Below, one piece after another: positions 9,617-18,667 of a stretch of 64,000 nucleotides of DNA. Made by a program: the position numbers and the translations under genes. Numbering within the stretch: position 1 is the first letter of the stretch; every line of letters starts with the position of its first letter. This DNA comes from Tritrichomonas musculus (taxonomy: Eukaryota; Parabasalia; Tritrichomonadida; Tritrichomonadidae), in assembly GCA_039105265.1 (NCBI GenBank), contig JAPFFF010000001.1, forward strand, positions 7,564,001-7,628,000, written 5' to 3'. The notes beneath the pieces were generated by a model. The model made no database searches and had not been told where the DNA came from. It saw nothing but the letters and a program-made list of their open reading frames with translations.

Positions 9617-11278
9617 TCGTATTAATGCATTTCAATTATTTCTTTGAAAAAGTTTCAAAAAAATAAAAAAAAAAAAAGAACCCCCTCGGAAACCGTTTAC
9701 ATTTTTTCATAGGAGGGAAAAAGTTGCTTTTTTCAAGATTATTCATTTTTTAAAACATTAAAATTAGGCTTGAACAAGATTGTGTTGGTCTCGAAAAAAG
9801 TGAATGATTGATTATTTTTGCTTTTACAAATAATAAATTCACAGATATTTGGAGATAATATGATTAAAAATAAAAATCAAAACTCTTCTGACAGTACTTC
9901 TTTATCTTGTCTTTGATACATAAGAGAAATATTTTTATTTCAATAAGTATACTAGATCAAAAAAATTGAGATGATCATTTTGCTTAATACAAAATATTTT
10001 GAATTTTAAGAATAATTTGGCCTTAAAAAATCATTTTTATCAAATATTAAATGCATGCCCATTAGTAATATCAATTATTTTGTATTATTATTCTTTAAAA
10101 AATATTTTTCAATTAAAATCTATTAGTTTTTTTTTTATTTTTTCTTTTTTCATATTTATACATATTAAATAATATTAATAAGATGTATTTAAAACCATTG
10201 CGTATTATTTTATTAAGATATAGTAATTTTATTTCATTTATAAAAGATATAATGTATTGAAAAAGATATAATGTATTGAAAAAGATTTATATTCTCAGAA
10301 TTTTTATGAGAATTGCTCGAAAAAACTTATTAATATTTGTATATGATACCACAAATAATTGTGTGAGCTTCATTGAAAAACGATTAATCCTTCAGAAATA
10401 TATTCTTTTATTATATAAACAAATATGCAATATATTTCATATTTTTTATGTTATATATGTACTAAATATATTACCCAATTTATTTTAGTTGCATGATCAA
10501 ATGAATAAAATAATGAAAAATAATAACATTTTTTAAATTAGATTTTGCTGAGTCTATTATTTTTATTATGATTGTTATTTTATTATTTTACAAGAAATAT
10601 TGAATTTTCCAATTTAATAATATTGAGAAATATTATTTTATTTTATAATTTACAAAATCTTTGATATTTAATAAATATCATAATATAATATATATTTAAC
10701 AAGCATAATAACAAACATTTGTATTTTATTTGCAAATATATTCAAAAATATTTATAATGGTTTATACGTTAATAAGAATTGAAAAAAAGTTTTATTCTCA
10801 GAATATTTGTGTAACCTCCCCGAAAAAACGAACTTTTTTTCTAAAAATATAAAATTACTTTATTTTAATTAATAAAATAATTTATCTTGAACATATATCA
10901 TAAATATTTTTATTTAAAGATATAAAATAATATTGAATAATATATCATTGAATATTTAATTAAAAAAGCAAAAGATATGTTTATTATGGCAATTGATCTC
11001 TAAAAGTTAATAGTATCATGCAATATGATGATATGATACCATAAAAATAGTATTTATTAAAATAAAATTCAAATAAATAAATGAAATTTTCAAAATGAAT
11101 ATTATATTTTTTTCTCCATCATCATCAACATTTGGTCCTTAATAATAATTGATTCAACTCATATCAGCAATAAAGAAATTATTTTCAAATTTTAAAAAAA
11201 GAAAGAAAAATCGCTCCAAATGCAATCATAAATTCAAATAATAATAAAGAATCTTTATAATAGTAACTAGAAATTCAT
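9617..11278. other. Long AT-rich spacer
   Basis: About 1.66 kb with no convincing gene. A 70-codon frame at 10276-10488 has only the Ile/Tyr/Lys/Asn bias of the AT-rich background and does not begin with ATG context like its neighbours, so I do not call it. There is a short tandem repeat at 10242-10278. A segment beginning TATTCTCAGAAT and ending CGAAAAAAC occurs at about 10290-10326 and again, diverged, at about 10794-10829, which may be a small dispersed repeat. Confidence 0.5.
10242..10278. repeat. Two-copy tandem repeat, 18-19 bp
   Basis: The unit AAAAGATATAATGTATTG occurs twice in tandem and is followed by a third partial start. It lies in noncoding DNA and looks like simple slippage. 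Confidence 0.7.
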
Positions 11279-12217
11279 TTATATATTATAATGATATATA
11301 TCAGCTTTCCAGACGTTTGCACCAAGAGATTTAACTGCTTGCATTACTTTGTCCATATTATTTGGGCATAAGGCAATCATGCAACCACCGCCACCAGCAC
11401 CAATTTGCTTTGCACCAAGAGCACCAGCAGCAATTGCAGCATCACACATAGCATCAAGTTTTTTAGTTGACGCATAAATAGCTTTTTCCATACTTTGCTG
11501 GATTGACATTCTTAGGCCAAGCTCGATTAAATCATTTTTTTTAATAGCATCGAGTCCTTTAGAAACGCATTCGCTAATAATGTCAAAACATTTCAGAAAA
11601 TGCGGATCATTTTTACGAAGCCTATCCATAGTAAAGTTGAGTACTGACGAGGCTTTTCGAGGCTCACAGCTGTCACCAATTATAAGAGGAATTGACATTT
11701 TTGGAAGATATGTAACTGTGGTTTGATCACCTGTTTCAATGAACGTGATACCACCATAGGCTATACTGTATTGATCCATACGACCACACATAATTCCCAA
11801 ATCATTATGTTCAACTTTATAAGCAAGTTCGGCAATGTCATGAACTTGCATTTTGAGGTCAAATAATTTATTGAGCCCGTTAATAAATCCAACAGAACAA
11901 GCAGCAGATGAAGAAAGACCTGCACCAATTGGTAGATCACCCTCAACATTACACTCAAAAGGACCAATCTTATCCTTTAAAACCCATGAAATTTGAGAAA
12001 AGAATTTAAAAAATTCATTGGATTGGTTTATGTTAAAATCTCGTTCAAAGTGCTGATTTATTTGATGAAAATGAAATCGGACAACTGGTTCATTAATTGG
12101 TTTAAAGTTGAAGCGGAAAAATTTTGAAATAGCAGCGGCAATTACAGGACGACCGAGCAAATCAACCTTGTCACCAAGGAGGCAAACTCTACCTGGAGCG
12201 TGAGTTGTTACCTGCAT
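11279..12217 (-). CDS. GHMP-family sugar kinase (galactokinase/mevalonate-kinase-like)
   Basis: A 312-residue protein with all three GHMP motifs: APGRVCLLGDKVDLLG (7-22), the phosphate-binding loop PIGAGLSSSAA (96-106), and the C-terminal glycine motif GAGGGGCMIAL near 280. GHMP enzymes phosphorylate small metabolites with ATP. The central GRMDQYSIAYGG (145-156), with Asp in an MDQ context, is like galactokinase and heptose-kinase members rather than typical mevalonate kinase. A cytosolic sugar-1-kinase is therefore my preferred reading, but the substrate cannot be set from sequence alone. The length is close to the short members of the family. It is divergent from the coiled-coil gene, with 112 bp between the two ATGs. 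Confidence 0.85.
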   Translation of the reverse strand: MQVTTHAPGRVCLLGDKVDLLGRPVIAAAISKFFRFNFKPINEPVVRFHFHQINQHFERDFNINQSNEFFKFFSQISWVLKDKIGPFECNVEGDLPIGAGLSSSAACSVGFINGLNKLFDLKMQVHDIAELAYKVEHNDLGIMCGRMDQYSIAYGGITFIETGDQTTVTYLPKMSIPLIIGDSCEPRKASSVLNFTMDRLRKNDPHFLKCFDIISECVSKGLDAIKKNDLIELGLRMSIQQSMEKAIYASTKKLDAMCDAAIAAGALGAKQIGAGGGGCMIALCPNNMDKVMQAVKSLGANVWKADIYHYNI

Positions 12218-12329
12218 TTCGAATCAAATTCAAAAAGTGGTTTTTTAAAGATAACAATTGAACTATTCAAAACCATGTTCATATAGAAATTTTAACGTAC
12301 AAAAGTTCTGTTTAGAAAAAACGGGAAAT

Positions 12330-13199
12330 ATGGACAACGATTTTCTCAAGCAAATTGAGAAAATTATTCAGCAACGCGCTACAACAGAACCATTAATATA
12401 TCTTCAGAATTTGCAAAAGCTTAAAGATCTTCTTGTTAAAAAAAGTAATAATTCAATCGAAGAACTAAATAAAATAAAACAGAAACACCATATATTAAAA
12501 AATCGAAGACACAAAGAAATACCAGAAATTGGCCATGAAAAAGAATGGACCAATTTTTATATTGCTTGCTGCGAGTATTATAAAAATAAAACCGTTCCAC
12601 ATAACAACAATGATATTGAATCATTTCACAGACAAATTTCCGATAAGCTAGAAAAGCAAACAAGAAGATTGAAAAAACTTCAAGACTACTCTTTTCAATT
12701 AAAAAATTCTTATGAAACTTCTCATATTACAAAATCTGCTCACCGAGAAAAACGATACAGAGAAGCTGATACAATTTTAAAGAGATTTAACTTTCGAATT
12801 CAATCAGAAAAACAGAAAAATTATGATGATAAAATTCTATCTGCAACAAAAGAAGCACAAAAGTTACTTGAATCGCTTGAAAGCATAAATCAGCAAAATA
12901 TGCAAAATATTTCTGCTGAAAAATCTTTGAAAGAATCAAATCATCATGCAGAATTAGAAATTACGAAAATAGAAGAAAATTTGAAATTAAGAGAAAATGC
13001 TGTTTCTCAATCATGGGAAGCCATTAGTAATGGCAACTTTGAATTGAACAATAGAATCAACTCTACGAAACATCAAATAAATACTTTAAAAAATGAAATA
13101 AAAAATATTGACGCATTATTAATGGTTTCCCAAAAAACGCTTGATGAAATAACAAAATCTCAGCAAATTATTGACAAATTGTATGAATCTGTTTTCTAG
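12330..13199 (+). CDS. Coiled-coil protein, about 289 aa
   Basis: The reading frame is open from 12258, but that codon is TTG. The first in-frame ATG is at 12330 (MDNDFLKQIEKIIQQR), and I take this as the start. Nearly the whole protein is charged helical sequence (Glu, Lys, Gln, Leu, Asn) with heptad-like spacing, for example TKHQINTLKNEIKNIDALL near the C-terminus. There is no transmembrane segment or known catalytic motif. It could be a cytoskeletal or basal-body component; that is only a guess from composition. Confidence 0.7.
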   Translation: MDNDFLKQIEKIIQQRATTEPLIYLQNLQKLKDLLVKKSNNSIEELNKIKQKHHILKNRRHKEIPEIGHEKEWTNFYIACCEYYKNKTVPHNNNDIESFHRQISDKLEKQTRRLKKLQDYSFQLKNSYETSHITKSAHREKRYREADTILKRFNFRIQSEKQKNYDDKILSATKEAQKLLESLESINQQNMQNISAEKSLKESNHHAELEITKIEENLKLRENAVSQSWEAISNGNFELNNRINSTKHQINTLKNEIKNIDALLMVSQKTLDEITKSQQIIDKLYESVF

Positions 13200-13503
13200 T
13201 TATTTTGTTTGTGTTTATATTAAATTAAGTATTCTTTACTTCCTATTTTTATAAACATTTTTGTCAAATCAATTAATGAGATGATATACAATGATACATT
13301 TCATTAGTGGTTTCATACAGCATATAATCAAGCCAAAGAACGCAATCTTCAAATTTTGATTAACATACGGGTAAAAATCAAATTCAATCTTCAGAGATCT
13401 TTTATAACTTGTTCATCGAATTATTTTCGTCTTTGTAGTTATGACCATTTATAAATTTAAATACGAACAATTTTATTCAAAAACAATTTTTATCTATCAC
13501 ATA
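13200..13503. other. Spacer upstream of SAPS gene
   Basis: About 300 bp, AT-rich. An upstream in-frame ATG at 13441 would add 21 residues (MTIYKFKYEQ...) to the SAPS protein. Family comparison favours the later ATG, so that stretch is probably 5' leader. Nothing else is visible. Confidence 0.4.
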
Positions 13504-15258
13504 ATGTTTTGGCTACAACGAAATCCAACCAATTCAATTGAAAAGCTACTTGAAAATCCAGACACTACTTTAAATCAGGTTTTAAAAGATAGTTCTTTTG
13601 CAAGCGCAAGTCGTAACCCAAGCAAATCTTTAATGAATTTTTTATTGGCAGAAAAAAATTTCAATATACTAATAAATTTGGCTTTATCAAATGATTTAAA
13701 AGTTGCTTTTAATTCTACCGAAACTACAGAAAATGATAACGAATCAGATAATGGGAAAAGAAAGAAAGAATTTAACAAAATTCAAAGATCTGCTGTTTTA
13801 GTTCTTTCAAGCCAATCGAAAATATTCCAAAGCGAACTCTCGAAAAGTTCAATATTACAAAACAAATTGAATGATTTTCCAAATTCAGATTATTCTTCAG
13901 ATCCTAAAATTTGTGGCCATTATTCTCGAATAGTTGAAGCTTTACTTAGGCCATCAAGCGGAAAATATTTATATCAAGTTCCAAACATTATTGACTTTTT
14001 GATTACAAAAATTAATATTCTCCCATGCAGAGAACTTCTTGTTATTCTTTTTTGCGATTTTACCATTCTTTTTATTAAATGCAATTCTGGCGTTGAGTAT
14101 GATGATGCTATTAAAGCAGAACTCTTTACGTTCTCTAATGATGATGATGATGATAGCTTAGATGAAGATGAAAATGAAAAATCAGAAGATTCAAAAGATT
14201 CATTTAATAATATAACAACAAAAGAAGAACGTGATGCACTTATACATAAATTTTTATTTACAGATAAAATCAAATCAGGCGAGTCGACTTTTTTCATTTT
14301 TTCGGCACTCAATGCAATTTTTACTCAAAAATCAGATCTTACTCGTTATTTTGCCACGCCTGAATGCTTCAGGCAGATTTTATCAATTGCAACGTCAGCA
14401 GAGCAAAAACAACTAGGATCAATCGAAGCATTTAAGGCAGCTTCTCACATAATTAATTGGTCATCAGAAAAATCTAAAATCTCAGCATTATCATCTGGGG
14501 AGATATCATCCATTATTAAAGAAATTGATCCTCAGTTTAATCTCCAAAATCGACCGAGTATTGATGGTATAACCGCTTTTGCAGCCAGAATTTTCACAAA
14601 TTCAGCATCACAACTAATAAATAAAATATTTAGTAATGAAACAAATACTTTTCTCAACGAAGCTATCCTTAATGGATTTAAGAAACTTTCATGGAACGAT
14701 CAGCTTCGCCTTGTTAATGAAAAAGATTTAACACATCAAATAATTCTTTCATTTATTACATTAGACCAAGAAAATAATACTAATCTTTCAACGTATGTAA
14801 CAAATGATAATGGGTATATCACAGAGCTTGCTCGATTTTTAAATTCAGAATTTGAGTTTCAAAAAAAGGCAGGAAATAACAATGATGAGTGCAAATGCTT
14901 TGAGTCTGAAGAGTGGCAAAATTTTGTTGCAACAATTTTAATTCCGCATGTTAATCAAAGAGATACTTTTGACAACATAAATTCAACATCAGATAGCTCT
15001 GAAATCGAAGAAGATGAATTCACTGATGATGAGATTGAAGAAGAAGAAGAGGAAGAAATAATAGAAGAGGTTTTGGATATGAGCGATGATGAAGAGGATG
15101 GAAATAATAAGAAAATATCAGCAGAACAGAAAGATTCTCAACTTCAATCAATAAGTGATGACGATGAAGTAGAAAGTGGCAAGGAAGTTAATAATGAAAC
15201 CAAAGTAACTACAACTGATACAAGTGTCGACCAACTCCCCAAATCTGATAATGTTTAA
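13504..15258 (+). CDS. SAPS-domain protein (PP6/Sit4 phosphatase regulatory subunit)
   Basis: Starting at the ATG at 13504, the protein begins MFWLQRNPTNSIEKLLENPD and continues TTLNQVLKDSSF. SAPS/PP6R proteins typically start MFW followed by a segment ending LLxxxDxTLxxLLD, so this start matches the family better than the in-frame ATG 63 bp upstream. The first 400 residues are helical, with motifs such as NPSKSLMNFLLAEKN that fit the SAPS repeat region. Acidic insertions lie near residue 215 (DDDDDSLDEDENEKSED) and at the C-terminus. At 584 residues it is shorter than animal PP6R. SAPS proteins bind the PP6/Sit4 catalytic subunit and direct it in cell-cycle and stress control. The family call is based on the N-terminus and overall form. 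Confidence 0.75.
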   Translation: MFWLQRNPTNSIEKLLENPDTTLNQVLKDSSFASASRNPSKSLMNFLLAEKNFNILINLALSNDLKVAFNSTETTENDNESDNGKRKKEFNKIQRSAVLVLSSQSKIFQSELSKSSILQNKLNDFPNSDYSSDPKICGHYSRIVEALLRPSSGKYLYQVPNIIDFLITKINILPCRELLVILFCDFTILFIKCNSGVEYDDAIKAELFTFSNDDDDDSLDEDENEKSEDSKDSFNNITTKEERDALIHKFLFTDKIKSGESTFFIFSALNAIFTQKSDLTRYFATPECFRQILSIATSAEQKQLGSIEAFKAASHIINWSSEKSKISALSSGEISSIIKEIDPQFNLQNRPSIDGITAFAARIFTNSASQLINKIFSNETNTFLNEAILNGFKKLSWNDQLRLVNEKDLTHQIILSFITLDQENNTNLSTYVTNDNGYITELARFLNSEFEFQKKAGNNNDECKCFESEEWQNFVATILIPHVNQRDTFDNINSTSDSSEIEEDEFTDDEIEEEEEEEIIEEVLDMSDDEEDGNNKKISAEQKDSQLQSISDDDEVESGKEVNNETKVTTTDTSVDQLPKSDNV

Positions 15259-15417
15259 GAATCCAATGCAAATTAAATGATGCCATTGAGGTATAGCAAC
15301 GGAATATGCTAATAATTGCTGCAAGCAGACAAAATACCATTTTTATTTTTGTTTTTGTTTAATGTAATTATTTTTTATTAGATTTCATTAAATTATGTTT
15401 TTTTTTTTTTTTTTTAA

Positions 15418-15657
15418 GGTACAAATCCAGTACGTTATTTTTTGAATAGGAGAACGTTTATTATTTGAATAGTTGCATGTCTCTGAAAAAGTTTAAATTG
15501 ACTAGGTTTGTTTTTGACACTTATTTTACAATTTAAATAAACATTATGACATGTTATATGAAATGGATGAAAATAATCGTTTTTTATTTAACATGTCATC
15601 TTATTCTTTGAGAATGTCAAAAAAAATTGCGGTTACTAAACGTACTGGATTTGTACC
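15418..15657. mobile_element. MITE family E copy 1, TTAA-flanked, 240 bp
   Basis: The ends are inverted repeats: GGTACAAATCCAGTACGTT at the left and its complement at the right. TTAA flanks both sides (15414-15417 and 15658-15661). The interior carries ACATGT near the middle and has no ORF. Two further complete copies (31369-31596 and 33890-34118) share the ends and the inner layout. The TTAA duplication is proven for the third copy by an empty site. TTAA duplication is the habit of piggyBac-type and a few other transposases, so this is a non-autonomous passenger of such a system. Confidence 0.85.
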
Positions 15658-15723
15658 TTAATTATTTGATCCTTTATATATTTTACAATTTTTTATTCAT
15701 CAAATATTGTTATTTATTAACTA

Positions 15724-16571
15724 TCACGCGGTTCCCCTAATTCTACTAGCGGGAAGATTTTTGTTAATTTCCCCTAATTTCCCCTAAAAAAAATAGGGGG
15801 AAAAATTTGAATTAAAATTTTATTTCAAAATACTAAAAAATAATTGAAATTTTATTAAAAATTCTTAATAAGATTCTTATTATTAATACAATTTTTGTTT
15901 GAAAAAATCATATCTTTATGATCTAAATGGTTAATTTTTCACCTCAAAAAATCCGTGAATTGGCCTCCCCCTATTCCCCCTTAGGGGGAAAGGTCAATTT
16001 AATTGGCAAACCGTAAAAATATTAACAAAATTTGACCTCTCCCTATTCCCCCTATTTTTAATTTTTTTTTTTTTAGGGGGAACCAAATAGCCTTTGAATT
16101 ATTAAAACAAATATATTTTAAAAAGATGTTTTTATTTTCTCTTTGGTTAATATCAATTTGATGCATTTTTAATCAATTTGGGAATTATTTTACACAAAAA
16201 GAGATTGATACTTCCATAATGCAACGGTATATCTATCATTTATAATAATAGATTATTAAAATTTTCAAAAAAAATTCTGATATAAAAGGATATTACAAAA
16301 AAAGTATAATATAAATTTAACAACTTGATAATTAAAATGATCCTTTAAATAATTTATTAAATAAAACAATAAAAACTTGGGCTTTTGATATTTGATGAAA
16401 TGAAATATTTGATTTTTGGTATGAACATTGACAAATCGCTTATATTCGATTTGATTATTTCAATAAATATAGAAAGTGTACGATTTTTATTAAAATAAAG
16501 TTCGAATTCTTTTAAGTTGACATTTGATGTGAAAATTCCCCCTAGGGGGAAAAAAAATCCCCCTGGCGTGA
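15724..16571. mobile_element. TA-flanked element with C-rich and G-rich blocks, 848 bp
   Basis: The ends read TCACGC on the left and its complement GCGTGA on the right, each flanked by TA (15722-15723 and 16572-16573). That gives inverted repeats of about 7-8 bp and a possible TA target duplication. The inside is AT-rich but broken by at least five blocks of TTCCCCTA or TAGGGGGAA, some directly palindromic (CCCCCTAGGGGG near 16540). No ORF is present. The TA flank suggests a Tc1/mariner-type MITE, but the terminal repeat is short and the assignment is tentative. Confidence 0.5.
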
Positions 16572-16714
16572 TACTTAATTATACTTTGATTTAAATCAAT
16601 AATATTCTTGGAATATGAAGTTATGAAAAAAAAAAAAAAAAAACGTCTATAAAGTACTAAATCCTAATTCAATTTGAAATTTAATTATTATTACACACAT
16701 TTACATGCAGATAC

Positions 16715-17896
16715 CTAAGTTTTACAAGACAATTTTTTTTGAGGTATCCAAATCTTTTTTATTGATTTGACTGTCTGCAAAACGCTTTCAATTGATAAAA
16801 GAGATTCATTCAATGGCAAAAGATCATTTATTTCTTTTTTCTGATTAGAAGAAAGACCTTTTGGAGGAAATGAAGGAATTTTAGATGCTTTTATATTTTT
16901 TTGCTTTAATTTTTGAATTTCATTTTGAGTTAAATTTGCAATAACTGGAAGTAAGGAACTTTCTTGAACTGCGGCATGATAAAGGAGAATATTACCATCT
17001 ATTTTGTTTAAAACTTCTTCATTATTCCTGTATAGTAGAATGGACAAACACATTTTAGATCCACTACTTAAAACTGCCAGAAGAGGAGGATTCGTTGGCG
17101 AATTTAAATTTGCACCTGCACTCAACAACATTAAAACAATTTCTGAAAATCCTTTACACGCAGCAATTGATAAAAGACTAACATCTTTAACTATAGCATT
17201 TGGATCTGCCTTGAAATCAAGAAGAAGACGAACTGCTTGCAAATCATAACGTCTAACAGCATAATAAAGAGGAACTCTGTAAAAATAAATATAATTCCCA
17301 TGAATTTTGAAAAATAATAGGAAAACTTCATTTAAAAAAAAAAAGTGAATGCATCAACTAAATTTGGATTTGATCCGGCCTGAAGTAAAGCTGAAGCTAA
17401 TGGCAAAAATCCTTTCCATACTGATAAGTGAAGCGGCGTTAGTTTTTCATTATGAGATTTTAAAATAAATTAAAAAAAACATTTTGTATATCGATATCTG
17501 CATTTTTAGAAATTGTTGACAATAAAGCTGGATAATTATTATAATTTACGCATTCATGAATAAGAGCATTCAGTTAAAAGGAGAGGGAAAAAAATAGAAA
17601 AAAACACCATAAAATAATTAATTATTAATGTTATTAATTAAACAAAATATTGAAACTTCATAAATATAAAAACCATATCGGAAAACATCATAAAATCAAT
17701 AAAAAGATATTTGATAATTAATATTATTAAATCCTGAAAGTGTAGCAGCATATTCAAAATAATCTCCTGTTTTTAATTTATCGATCAAAAGCAAAAAATG
17801 CGATTGTTGAACAGAATCAATACTCATTCTGAGAGATTTTAAAGAATTTACTATATTAAACGAAACTCCACTTTTGTGATGAAAAAAATTCACCAT
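16715..17896 (-). pseudogene. Ankyrin-repeat gene broken at three T-rich stretches
   Basis: Four frames on the minus strand make up one ankyrin-type protein. The N-terminal part (ATG at 17896) ends in LSGFNNINYQ. Next come LNALIHECVNYNNYPALLS (about 17577-17480), EKLTPLHLSVWKGF and LLQAGSNPNLVDA (about 17460-17350), then VPLYYAVRRYDLQAVRLLLD onward to a stop at 16715. The core ankyrin pattern (TPLHLS, LLxxGxxPN) is clear. The breaks fall at about 17577-17700, 17465-17485 and 17285-17350, all T-rich on the coding strand. None shows GTATGT or the branch-point motif, so decay or sequence error in homopolymers is more likely than splicing. The last frame alone (175 codons) has no good ATG start. 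Confidence 0.65.
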
Positions 17897-18047
17897 TTTT
17901 TTAACCTTTTGCCATTTATTTATATCAACATGTTAGTATTCCATTCATTTACAAAAGATTAAACATAAAGATTCAAATACTATAACAGTTTACCATTTCA
18001 TTTATAAATAAATTTATTATTAGGTATATATAAAAAAAGTTATTTCA

Positions 18048-18521
18048 CTAGATTTTAGGAGGTTCTTTCGATTCTTCTTCCTCTTCTTCTCCAATGATAG
18101 AATCTGTTATTAGCGTTAAATATCCAGCAAGGTGAACTTCTGAATTTCCAGTGTTCATAAAATGTCCATAGTTCAAAGGTGAGATGACAACATTTAGTTT
18201 TTGATATTCACTAATTTTAGGAATAAGTGTACAAATCAATGTCTCTGTTTCCGTATTATTGGGTAGTTGATCGACTTTTCCAGTAGGCTTATCTTCGTTG
18301 TCTGGTAAACACTCCAGAACAGGAATATTTTTGAGGACAGTCTTCACACGTGAAATTTTTGTGTTATCGTCAACTTTAGGTAAACATGCTGATGTGATGT
18401 TAAGATATGCATTATCTGGGAAAATAATATCAACAGGTTCTCCTGGCGGTAGAATTACACCCCAAAAACCTGATTCGGAAATCTCCTCACTTTGTTGTTG
18501 CAATTTGGCTTCTTCTGACAT
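18048..18521 (-). CDS. Nucleoplasmin-like (NPL) domain protein, stand-alone
   Basis: A 157-residue protein. From residue 18 it reads GFWGVILPPGEPVDIIFPDN, then AYLNITSACLP. This matches the first strands of the nucleoplasmin-like domain found at the N-terminus of FKBP39/FKBP53-type prolyl isomerases and HD-tuins (FWG followed by a PG turn, then an LHIS/LNIT strand). Later strands (ETLICTLIPKIS, LNVVISPLNYGHFMNTG, EVHLAGYLTLI) complete a small beta barrel. An acidic tail (GEEEEEESKEPP) closes the protein, as in histone chaperones. No FKBP domain follows. A nuclear histone-binding pentamer is the family expectation. The gene diverges from the membrane-protein gene with 146 bp between. Confidence 0.75.
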   Translation of the reverse strand: MSEEAKLQQQSEEISESGFWGVILPPGEPVDIIFPDNAYLNITSACLPKVDDNTKISRVKTVLKNIPVLECLPDNEDKPTGKVDQLPNNTETETLICTLIPKISEYQKLNVVISPLNYGHFMNTGNSEVHLAGYLTLITDSIIGEEEEEESKEPPKI

Positions 18522-18667
18522 TATTTTAATTGTACAACCAGATATTTACAGAATATATTTTCAATAAACGACCAAATATACTCTTAATTTTTAAATTACT
18601 ATTTCAATGTACAATCAAGGTCAAAATTCGTTAGATTCTAACTTAGAAAAAAGGATTATATTTACGG

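Noticed and set aside
10276-10488. 70-codon Ile/Tyr/Lys-rich frame
   Set aside because: Composition equals AT-rich background, with no motif and a repeat-derived left end; not supported as a gene.
12258-12329. 24-residue N-terminal extension of the coiled-coil protein
   Set aside because: The frame opens there with TTG. In a eukaryote the first ATG at 12330 is the better start. For the same reason I trimmed non-ATG starts at 27654, 42682 and 47799.
13441-13503. Upstream ATG of the SAPS gene
   Set aside because: The protein from 13504 begins MFW followed by the family pattern; the 21 extra residues are not like any SAPS N-terminus.
17577-17700. Canonical intron in the ankyrin gene
   Set aside because: No GTATGT donor and no CTAAC-plus-AG acceptor could be found at the break, unlike the clear intron in the kinase gene.
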